Source of the DNA: Cryptosporidium bovis
Lineage: Eukaryota; Apicomplexa; Conoidasida; Eucoccidiorida; Cryptosporidiidae
Reading direction: 5' to 3'
Assembly (NCBI GenBank): GCA_009768925.2
Contig: VHIT02000025.1
Span: 1-64,000 of the forward strand
DNA: 64,000 nt
The position numbers and the translations under genes are program-made. Shown here piece after piece: positions 1 through 8,228 of this stretch. Position 1 is the first letter of the stretch; each line of letters begins with the position of its first letter. The notes under the pieces were generated by a model. It was not told the DNA's origin. It made no database searches and saw only the letters and a program-made list of their open reading frames with translations.

Positions 1-5
1 ATATA

Positions 6-157
6 CTAAACCTAAACCTAAACCTAAAAAAACTAAAACCCTAACCTAACCTAAAACCTAAACCTAAAAACCTAAACCTAAACCTAAAACCTAAACCTAA
101 AACCTAAACCTAAACCCTAAAACCTAAAAACCTAACCTAACCCTAAACCTAAAACCT
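6..157. repeat. Telomeric repeat array (CCTAAA)n, left chromosome end
   Basis: About 24 tandem units read CCTAAA on the plus strand, so the G-rich strand is TTTAGG, the repeat known for Cryptosporidium telomeres. Units are not uniform: CCTAAA, CCTAAAA, CCTAA and CCCTAAA are mixed, with an A-rich break near base 28. The C-rich strand reads 5' to 3' from the left edge, as expected for a chromosome end. The spread of unit lengths may be real degeneracy or homopolymer error in the assembly. Confidence 0.95.
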
Positions 158-275
158 GAATAAATATATGCTAGATTACATAATTTCAAAAATAAAAAAC
201 GAGGCTCTTAAAACAAAAATAAAACAACTACTTCAAAAAAGAATATCATTAGAAACGGAATAAATGTTAAAAATC

Positions 276-3200
276 TTATTGAACATTTGGAAAGCCGTCT
301 GTTAAAATAAATTCAGGCGTTTCTCTTTCAATATTCATATTTATTTGTTCTTTTGATCCAATGATAACTAAATATATAAGACTGTTCTTAACATCTCTGC
401 TAAAATTGGCAGCATCTTCAGGTTTTAAATTTTCAAATTCCACAATAAATTCTGTATGGAAATAAGGCCTTCTTTTCAACATATGAGAATAATATAAAGC
501 ATCAAATCTGCTTTGATCATCAATGCTCTTTATTGTCAGTACTCTTCTTGTTTTAAAAAAAAAATTTGTGAGCTTTATATCAAAAAATGTAGTTATATCT
601 AGAACATCATTCAATAACTCTGTAGTGAATTCTGAAATAGGCACTTTCCCCACTTGATTTGGTTTAGCACGTGAGCTACTAGTAATGTCAAGTTGAATGT
701 AATGACTTCTTATTACCCAACCAAAACCCAAATTTATTTCATCCAATGACTTGGTATTATAATATTTAAGTAAAGATATTTCAATGATTCTTAAAAAGAG
801 AAGATTCTTTAAACTCTTCTCCAATATAACTGAAGCAAGTACTAGATTGAAAGGGCTATTTTCGTTAACTTGTCTTTTTTTTAGCAAAAAATGTCTATTA
901 TCAACAATACTTGGGCATATCATCAAAACTGGTAAATTATAACCCAAGGGGTCATTTAGATCACTAAAATCACCGAAATTTAAACTATTAATAAAATTAG
1001 ACAATTTTGCCTTCGAATTTGTGTAGTCAATATTTCCAGATAATAAGCCTTTCAATTTATTAAAAGACAAAATAGAATTACAATAGTCTAAATAGTCCTC
1101 AAAAGTAGCATTTTCAATTATCTCAATGTACTTCGGATATGATGGAAAGGATGTATTTAACATCGAATTAACTATTGATCTTGCATATTTTATTCCAGTT
1201 GGATCACGATAATCATTCTCCACAGATAATTTATAATCCTTCATAAATTCTGAAAAGAGTGTACTATTTAGTGATGTCGCATTATTAAAGAAAGATGAAG
1301 TTAAGTTTAGTATATTTGGGAATACCTCAGAATGAAGCTTAGAGGAAACTGATAAAGAATCATACCCAAGTTCCATATCAACAGAATGATCAAGTCCACA
1401 ACTTATACTTAAACTCAAGCTTGAGTAATCGAGAATATCTTTATAAGGCTTAAGAAAGATATTCATAACAAAAGCAATGAAACACTTGAAAAGGATCGAT
1501 TTAATTGAAAATTGTTCTTCCTGTAACAAATGAAATCTAAAAAATAATAGAGATGATGGTCTTTGAAAACCTTGAACAACACTAAAAGATAGTCTATCAT
1601 TAAATTTATTTAGCAATGATCCTTCCTCCCATTCAAAATCGATCTCTGTAATATTAGTATTACAAGTATCAAATTTAATCGGACTTTCGAATAATTTTGG
1701 AATAAATTCCTCGTCATTTGGTTCTTCTACAGTAAAAGAAGGTATTGAATCAGGCTCAATTGCATTCCAAAATTCGATGTTAATATTTTCAATGCTTATC
1801 GTTTTATTTTCAATTTCTTCCAGGTCAACTGAATAACTTTCAACCATAAAGAAGTTCTCAAAGGTTGAATAACTCAAAACGGTTTCTACCGAATTTATAA
1901 GTCTTTCTGGGTTATAAATACTAATCAAATCATCTTTAGGTAATTTATTTAATAACTTAAATAAAGTTTGAGTAACATGATCACTTGATGAGGATGATAA
2001 TATCATGTTGTATCTAGCTCTTCTACTATTGGAATAATTTCTTATATATCTTTCCAGTAAAGGAGATTCAGCAAAAGAGTAAATAACCTGTCTAAGCACA
2101 GCCAATAATTTCGCAGGATTAGCTTTAGTACCTTCTATTGAGTCTATAGAAAATGATAAAATTGGTGACTTTTCTGATAAAAACATTTTGACCGATAAGG
2201 ACCTTGCAATATTCATTCTTTTCAGAATATCTGAGAGAGAATTCCTTCCAATAGTAAATAAATATGTAAGAGCCTCCTCAATGTCACTAATGTTCGATTC
2301 CAATCTCTCTCCTATATAAAAACAAAAAAGAAACTGTTTTATTGGAAAAGGACTTGGCAACATTAATTTCATACCAATAATATTATCTGGTGAAAACGGA
2401 GATATGTATTTAGAGTGGTCAAATATGTCAGGATACATTATATTCAAATTCTTCATACTCCCAAGAGTGTTTAAAATCATATTCTGAGTACAAACCAAGC
2501 AATCTGGCACCGTAAATACTAATGTTAGTAAATTTGATGACATATTTTTCCTAACGTAATTAATTATTCTTTTTCTTAACTGTGACAATTCATACATATC
2601 CTTATTTACAACCAGCCAATTATCCGGATATGTAGTACAAGAGTCTTTTAAATAACTACCCTCATGAGCCACCTCCATTAATTTACTGGTAATTCTGTAA
2701 TGCTGCGTTTCATTTATCTTTAAATACTCATTCAAAGTATTGTTGTATGCAACTAAAAACTTATCAATAGAAATATCAAAATCCTCAAACATGCGTGAGA
2801 CAGAAGTCAAAATCTGATGTTTGTCATTTAGTGAAGAAAGAATTATTGAAATGTTTGACTCATTTACTGTGTAAATCTTCGTCAATGCATTTTTCTGAAA
2901 ATATTCCTTCATACCCTTCACTACTACATTAGAAAAAAGTCTACGCCCTCCTAATTCAATACAATTCTTTAATAAGAATACAGGATACTGAATACCAACA
3001 CTCATTTCTAGGTCAAAAATATCCAACAATAAAACTACCCTAATCCCGTTCTCTAATTCAAAGTATTTGTAATCACGAAAGTTGTTTGATGGAAGCTTGA
3101 GCTCTTCACCTGAGTATGAACTCTTTAATCCACTTGAATCCGGAAAAATACTTGAAAATTCCCTGTTGACATTTTCAATAACTTTAAGGTCCGTTAAATT

Positions 3201-3281
3201 GTGACCTCTTAATGCCTTTTCTGAAGATACAAAATCCAATAAATCTGATTTATGTTCACTATTACTGTTATATATTGTCAT
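276..3281 (-). CDS. Insulinase-like (M16) metallopeptidase homologue lacking the zinc motif
   Basis: This 1001-residue protein has the length of a four-domain M16A (insulysin-type) peptidase. The N-terminal strand with the NGIRVVLL block (residues ~75-83) matches the NGLRV block of the family. The helix that should follow with HxxEH is instead VFLLKNCIELGGRRLF (~100-115): both histidines and the catalytic glutamate are gone. The downstream segment around NTLNEYLKINETQHYR keeps the outline of the family's E..AV.SE helix. No signal peptide is visible. By family knowledge the protein cannot bind zinc in the usual way, so it is probably a pseudoprotease or binding subunit. Its stop codon lies ~120 bases from the telomere repeats, so its 3' UTR must be very short or run into the telomere. 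The ATG at 3281 is the first in frame. The M16 call rests on short motifs and overall length. Confidence 0.72.
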   Translation of the reverse strand: MTIYNSNSEHKSDLLDFVSSEKALRGHNLTDLKVIENVNREFSSIFPDSSGLKSSYSGEELKLPSNNFRDYKYFELENGIRVVLLLDIFDLEMSVGIQYPVFLLKNCIELGGRRLFSNVVVKGMKEYFQKNALTKIYTVNESNISIILSSLNDKHQILTSVSRMFEDFDISIDKFLVAYNNTLNEYLKINETQHYRITSKLMEVAHEGSYLKDSCTTYPDNWLVVNKDMYELSQLRKRIINYVRKNMSSNLLTLVFTVPDCLVCTQNMILNTLGSMKNLNIMYPDIFDHSKYISPFSPDNIIGMKLMLPSPFPIKQFLFCFYIGERLESNISDIEEALTYLFTIGRNSLSDILKRMNIARSLSVKMFLSEKSPILSFSIDSIEGTKANPAKLLAVLRQVIYSFAESPLLERYIRNYSNSRRARYNMILSSSSSDHVTQTLFKLLNKLPKDDLISIYNPERLINSVETVLSYSTFENFFMVESYSVDLEEIENKTISIENINIEFWNAIEPDSIPSFTVEEPNDEEFIPKLFESPIKFDTCNTNITEIDFEWEEGSLLNKFNDRLSFSVVQGFQRPSSLLFFRFHLLQEEQFSIKSILFKCFIAFVMNIFLKPYKDILDYSSLSLSISCGLDHSVDMELGYDSLSVSSKLHSEVFPNILNLTSSFFNNATSLNSTLFSEFMKDYKLSVENDYRDPTGIKYARSIVNSMLNTSFPSYPKYIEIIENATFEDYLDYCNSILSFNKLKGLLSGNIDYTNSKAKLSNFINSLNFGDFSDLNDPLGYNLPVLMICPSIVDNRHFLLKKRQVNENSPFNLVLASVILEKSLKNLLFLRIIEISLLKYYNTKSLDEINLGFGWVIRSHYIQLDITSSSRAKPNQVGKVPISEFTTELLNDVLDITTFFDIKLTNFFFKTRRVLTIKSIDDQSRFDALYYSHMLKRRPYFHTEFIVEFENLKPEDAANFSRDVKNSLIYLVIIGSKEQINMNIERETPEFILTDGFPNVQ

Positions 3282-3388
3282 ATCTACAACAGTAGTGAGT
3301 GAAAATTAATTAAAAAAAATATTTATTAGTCAAAACTCGATTATTTCTACTTTAAGGCATACTTGCAGTATTTTGCACAATAAGCGTA

Positions 3389-3400
3389 TTTGGCGCGCCA
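3389..3400. promoter_or_regulatory. E2F-like palindromic site TTTGGCGCGCCA
   Basis: TTTGGCGC overlaps its own reverse complement to give the 10-base palindrome TGGCGCGCCA in otherwise AT-rich DNA. It lies 108 bases upstream of the M16-like ATG. Cryptosporidium encodes E2F/DP factors, and E2F-like motifs are known upstream of its genes. That this copy is functional is inferred. Confidence 0.5.
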
Positions 3401-3536
3401 GTTGAAAAAATACTTAAAACCTAACGACTCTAGATGAGAATAATAACTTTGATCTTGGAATAATCTAACTAAGAGTTTGAGTTACTAAAAAGGACAGTGT
3501 ATTTCAATCTAGTATTATTTTATAATACTACGATTT

Positions 3537-3845
3537 TCAATTTATTATTCTCGTTCTATTTACATATTCAATCATACTACTACCTACATTGGAAATTATA
3601 TTGAAAAATAAATTAGAAAACTCCTTTTTTTCACTTTTAACCTTTTTATTTATTGCTCCAATCAAGTCTGACAATATTTCATTACTTGTTACATTTGTCG
3701 TCTTATTTACTCCTGTCTCTTCGATTAATTCCGAATTATTACCCGTTTCATTTAATTCCAAGTATCTAAACTCCTGACAAGAAGCGATGCTACTAGTTCC
3801 TATGAAGTACAGAAAAATCGCAAGTATTGATAAAATTGTTTTCAT
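3537..3845 (-). CDS. Small secreted protein, signal peptide plus sequon-rich mature part
   Basis: This 102-residue protein starts with a clear signal peptide (MKTILSILAIFLYFIGTSS, probably cleaved near residue 23 after ASC). The mature part of ~79 residues has five N-glycosylation sequons (NET, NNS, NKT, NVT, NRT) and no further cysteine. It has no domain I recognise. It sits between the M16-like gene and the glycosyltransferase on the same strand, with its own promoter-sized gaps. A clean signal peptide directly at an ATG and the dense sequons argue for a real gene. Small secreted proteins near telomeres are common in Cryptosporidium. A plus-strand ORF overlapping it looks like a shadow. Confidence 0.65.
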   Translation of the reverse strand: MKTILSILAIFLYFIGTSSIASCQEFRYLELNETGNNSELIEETGVNKTTNVTSNEILSDLIGAINKKVKSEKKEFSNLFFNIISNVGSSMIEYVNRTRIIN

Positions 3846-4180
3846 ATTACTTAATTATTAGTTGTATGATTAAGTTACCAATGAAGAAGATTCAACGTAG
3901 TGAAATAGTAAATTAATGAAGAACTTAAAAAAAAAAAGACCCCTAACTCGAAAAAAAAAATTGTGAATATATCATTAATTCAAATATAATTCCAAATAAT
4001 GTGAATGTAAATTAAAGTTGTAATATTTAAAATACAAAATTGTCTATTAATTAATGAAACGCATAACTACTCAGCAATATACATGTTAAAAAAATACATA
4101 CATCTAGATAAAATAAATTTTCCAAGCAATAACTAATTTAACTTTTTAATAAAAAGTTAAATCCAAAAATGAACTGAAAG
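3846..4180. other. Intergenic, 335 bp, AT-rich
   Basis: This gap runs between two minus-strand genes. It is very AT-rich with long A runs near 3927-3960. I see no ORF of note or RNA gene. It presumably holds the promoter of the small secreted protein and the 3' UTR of the glycosyltransferase. Confidence 0.6.
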
Positions 4181-7100
4181 CTAGGATTCATATCTCTTTT
4201 TAGGGTAAAATCTGTAGAATAAAGATAATGAAATGAATGCAGCAAGACCAATTACACAAGCTGTGCTTAATGCAGAGGCCTCAGCAACTGTCCATCTAAC
4301 ATCCATAGGCAGTTCATAGTAGCATCTTAAAAAGTGTATTTTGTCGTATGTTGTCTTATTGTAATATTCAAACGATTCTCCAACAGTACTTCTTGTTTTC
4401 ACAGCCATGAATCTCCTAACAAAATTAAAGGCGACATCCACATTGTTATAGTTTCTCAATATCTGACCGAAAACTCCATCCTTTCCTGATTCAAATTCAT
4501 TAAATTCATGTGACAAGAATGCAATTAACCAATCCAATCCACCATATACAAAATTGAGCGAAGGATAACAAGTTCTCTTGTACTCCCTTATCTCTTCTTG
4601 CGGAAAACCTATCGTATTAATTGAAAATATTAGTCCAGTAAGTACGTTATCCCTGAAAGGACTTGAGTGTCCAGCTGCATGAATAAACCAGTCACCGGGA
4701 TACCAAGGGCCTTGACCAAATTGATCCGGTTTAATATGTAAAAATCCGTTAGCAGTCCTTTGACTTACAATCAGTGAATATGCATAAATGTCCGTCTCAT
4801 TATTCATTATTGAAAATAAAAACGGTGAGCAGGCCGAAATATCAGAAAATAATGCTCGAATTGTCTCATTGAATCCACCATTTAACAGAAATGTTTCAGT
4901 AGGTGATGAAAGTGAATAATTGTATATTCTAAAAACTGCATGAGACAGTGTCGATTGTTCTGGCCAAAAACGACCATTCCTTACAACTTCTTGTGATTGA
5001 GTAGGATTTAAAGCAATAGCATGGAAAATTGTTTGCAAAGAATACCTTGACCTCGAAAATATCATAAATCCACTATTAACCAAAGATAACCTTGTTTTCC
5101 ATTCAGAGTCTCTTGCCGCAAAAAAGGCAATATTACTCGCATCTTTTTCGACACCTTTATATTTCTCATTATGACTTTCTCTAATTGATAGATAGTGATT
5201 ATCCAATAACTTTTCAACTGAGAAGTACTTATTTGTTATGGCAGTATCCATATCAAACCAAACGATGAAATCACAAACATTTACCCTGTTATTAGTAGGT
5301 GTCATTTGGATACCTTCTAAACCCGAGATACCACCCCCCCTAATCTCCCCTGTAAGTCCAATTTTGCCATCATGCTGCCTATCCCAGTCAATATTAACGT
5401 TATCTGGTACTACTTTCTCCAAAAATTCATTGTAAATATCTTCATCTACAAAGCTTTGCTTATAATTATCTATATGTTTACCTATAAATTCACCAACCTT
5501 ATCTAGATCCCAAAATAGTAGTCTCAAGCCGGAAAATAATTTAATGTAGAAACCCTGTTTAGACCAATCCGTAAACAGAATTCTCGGAATTCTGTCATAA
5601 AAAGATCCATCAAATAGTGAATATGAGTACCCATGAAACCTCGCATATTCTACTATGGAAGCTCTAGTAACAGTAGATCTCAAAATTGACCTCATCTCAG
5701 TATGAGCTTGGTATAGGCATACTCTTCTAAATTTTTCCTCATAACCGTATCTTGCTAGTCTTTTTCTTTCCGCTGATGAAATAACAACAACCTGTGTACT
5801 ATTAATATCTGTAGAGTAGATCCCAGAAACATCCTTTTTATAAAACCTTTCTAATTTATCCTTTAATAAGTTTGTAGAGTCAACAATAGTCAAAGGTGTG
5901 TTCTCTACCAACTTAGATAACTCCAATGCTATTGATGCCATATAGTTGTCAGTTAACAACTTACTATTCTTATTGAAGTAGTTGTTAAGTGAATCATATG
6001 ACTCAAATGAATTGTTATTATAGATAAAAAGGTCATCAGTAAATTTATTTTCCACCAGGAAATCCACACTAAGTCCATTCTCTATTCTTTCCAGATTTTC
6101 CTTTAGAATAATCAGAAATTCTTCCAAGAAATTCTTCACTGTCGACATTGATTCAACAAGACTATCAGAAAATTCTGCTGAATAGTTTTTTTGGTTGTTT
6201 ATTTCTGGTGGAATATTAAGAATCATAAAATTGTAATCTAAAGCAGGAACTGCATGTTTACCTGTGAAGAAAGATTTAGAAGTGGACCAAGGACTAAATA
6301 TTATCTGTGAAACATGTGTTTGACCCTCCCAATCAGAATAAAGCTTTTTAATAACTGAAACCCAATCTTCTGAGTACTTCATATTCGAAGATAATAAAAT
6401 AAGTGCACCCTGATCAGCAGGTTTATTCCTTAAAGTCTCAATCACCTGCTTTACTGCTAAAAACGTGCCATTTATTGAGTTAATTGCATTTAAAGTGGCA
6501 TTATCTTCTCTCATTCTAATTGACTCTGGTACCTGTACAAAAATAGTGCTTACATTGCAATTACCTAATTTTGAATCTTCATTCCTTTGATATTGATCAG
6601 AAGAAAAATAATCTAAAGTAATAAATGAATTACAAATGTAATCTTTGGAGCTAAAATTCGATAAATTCATCATTAGCCCATCAGAATTACTCAACCTTCC
6701 CGATAATGGCGAATAGTTATCGTCATCATAATTTCCATCTGGAATTGACGAGATGTAAGTTATGTTACTTTCAGATTCCTCAGTAACTCTTAACATACGA
6801 CTATTACTACTAGATATTGAAATATCATTCTCCTTGTAACTTTGGAAAAAGTCTAAATTTCGATTTTTAAGAGCAGAATCACTTCTTAGTGAAGATGAGG
6901 AAAGTCTTTTATTTTGAAACATGTCAGAAATTCTTGTATCCAATCTCAATGAGTCACCATCTTGGTTGCTATATAAATCAATTAAATCCTGCACCAACCT
7001 AGGAAAAGTGTACAATAAACCGAAAATAAAAAATAGTACACATGTTATTATGAAAATAAACGCTAAAAGCGGCTTAGAAATTATTCGTTTACAACCCTTA

Positions 7101-7198
7101 TTTTGATCTACAATATTAGAGTCCAACCCAGGCGAAACTTCAAATTTTGAATTCTTTGAAACCTCCTTTTCTGTCCATTCTGATTTACTATGAGGCAT
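4181..7198 (-). CDS. GT34-like glycosyltransferase, membrane-anchored at both ends
   Basis: This 1005-residue protein has a short cytosolic tail, a membrane anchor at ~43-65 (LLAFIFIITCVLFFIFGLLY), a long lumenal part and a second hydrophobic segment near the C terminus (~973-995) followed by a basic YPKKRYES tail. The region ~470-860 resembles the GMA12/MNN10 family (GT34). It has a HGYSYSLFDGSFYDRIPRIL block, a DxD motif in DFIVWFDMDTAIT (~648-660) for metal and nucleotide-sugar binding, a VNSGFMIFSRS block, and WYPGDWFIHAAGH (~830-843), matching the family's GD.+.H.AG signature. The N-terminal ~100-460 may be a second, diverged transferase-like domain (QGALILLSSN and the following segment), which is speculative. 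The likely role is transfer of galactose, mannose or xylose in the Golgi. Donor and acceptor cannot be told from sequence. Usual GT34 enzymes are 300-500 residues with one anchor, so this is large and unusual. Confidence 0.72.
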   Translation of the reverse strand: MPHSKSEWTEKEVSKNSKFEVSPGLDSNIVDQNKGCKRIISKPLLAFIFIITCVLFFIFGLLYTFPRLVQDLIDLYSNQDGDSLRLDTRISDMFQNKRLSSSSLRSDSALKNRNLDFFQSYKENDISISSSNSRMLRVTEESESNITYISSIPDGNYDDDNYSPLSGRLSNSDGLMMNLSNFSSKDYICNSFITLDYFSSDQYQRNEDSKLGNCNVSTIFVQVPESIRMREDNATLNAINSINGTFLAVKQVIETLRNKPADQGALILLSSNMKYSEDWVSVIKKLYSDWEGQTHVSQIIFSPWSTSKSFFTGKHAVPALDYNFMILNIPPEINNQKNYSAEFSDSLVESMSTVKNFLEEFLIILKENLERIENGLSVDFLVENKFTDDLFIYNNNSFESYDSLNNYFNKNSKLLTDNYMASIALELSKLVENTPLTIVDSTNLLKDKLERFYKKDVSGIYSTDINSTQVVVISSAERKRLARYGYEEKFRRVCLYQAHTEMRSILRSTVTRASIVEYARFHGYSYSLFDGSFYDRIPRILFTDWSKQGFYIKLFSGLRLLFWDLDKVGEFIGKHIDNYKQSFVDEDIYNEFLEKVVPDNVNIDWDRQHDGKIGLTGEIRGGGISGLEGIQMTPTNNRVNVCDFIVWFDMDTAITNKYFSVEKLLDNHYLSIRESHNEKYKGVEKDASNIAFFAARDSEWKTRLSLVNSGFMIFSRSRYSLQTIFHAIALNPTQSQEVVRNGRFWPEQSTLSHAVFRIYNYSLSSPTETFLLNGGFNETIRALFSDISACSPFLFSIMNNETDIYAYSLIVSQRTANGFLHIKPDQFGQGPWYPGDWFIHAAGHSSPFRDNVLTGLIFSINTIGFPQEEIREYKRTCYPSLNFVYGGLDWLIAFLSHEFNEFESGKDGVFGQILRNYNNVDVAFNFVRRFMAVKTRSTVGESFEYYNKTTYDKIHFLRCYYELPMDVRWTVAEASALSTACVIGLAAFISLSLFYRFYPKKRYES

Positions 7199-8228
7199 TT
7201 TCTATCTCGAACTTCATTACAATAATCCTTCCCAAATTAATTACTGCCTTACTGTATGTTCAAATTCGTTTAAATATGCTCCTCCATACAGTTATTACTT
7301 AATAATTGCCCTGTGTGAAATACAGTGCTACAAGTTTTAAGCAACTAAAATTGTTAAAAGCCGGGAAATGCTACTGTGGGTACTTTTCTTATAGAAATTT
7401 ATTGTCGTTATTGAGACAATATATAACTTAAATTATACTTATTCTGTACCCCTTTAATAAACAAATGCCAGATTTGCGCCATTTCATGATCACAAGTAGT
7501 GCTGCCATGTCTCTTCCACTAGTGCGTAAATAATAAATAGGAAACACAGACGTAATTAGCTTCTTATTTCTAATATATATATTAAACTTTGCTTCTAACT
7601 ACTTCCAATGAAATCACACATTGCTGTACAGGTGATGAAAATAAAGGAGGGATGACTCGAAGTGGCAGGCATCTTGCATTTTAGAAAAAAAATTGTCCTT
7701 AGATTTGCGTGTGCGCAACATGTATCTATTGTTACTTCCACAAGTTACCAGTTTTTATTTGTCGATAAACCTATGCAAACTCCTTAATATACAAGTTTTC
7801 ACCCCTAATTGTGTAAATACATCCCTCCCTGTACCCTCTGAAGCTACATCAACCGCTCACCCTGCCCGCTGACGTGAAGTCGGCCAGTCGTCACTTTCAT
7901 TGCAGATATCTACACCGAGGATTAAACAAAGATTATTTACCTAACAGTACTTACTAGTATGTCTGACAGTTTAGAAGACTGCTTTCTACAAATGATAAGA
8001 GAAAAGAAGGTCCGAGGTCAACATAATCTAAACAGTTTACTTAAAAATCTATTTTTCACCACTTTCACACATACCAATACAAGGCCTCTTTAATGAGCGT
8101 GAAATATCCTTTCTCTCCCGCGAAACTCATCTCAAATTCTAATTTAAGACAAAACTAGATCTACGGGCGACTAACTGCTCCGTTTTGCATTTTAAATAGG
8201 ACAACTATGTACGCTGCAAACATACTCT
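7199..8228. other. Intergenic, 1.03 kb, with one 44-codon ORF
   Basis: The gap between two minus-strand genes is less AT-rich from about 7600 on than most intergenic DNA here. A plus-strand ORF at 7959-8093 encodes 44 residues starting MSDSLEDCFLQMIREKK, without hydrophobic segment or known motif. I see no tRNA-like or telomerase-RNA-like structure. The 5' part is presumably the promoter of the GT34-like gene. The rest may carry a noncoding transcript or 3' UTR, but nothing in the sequence proves it. Confidence 0.5.
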
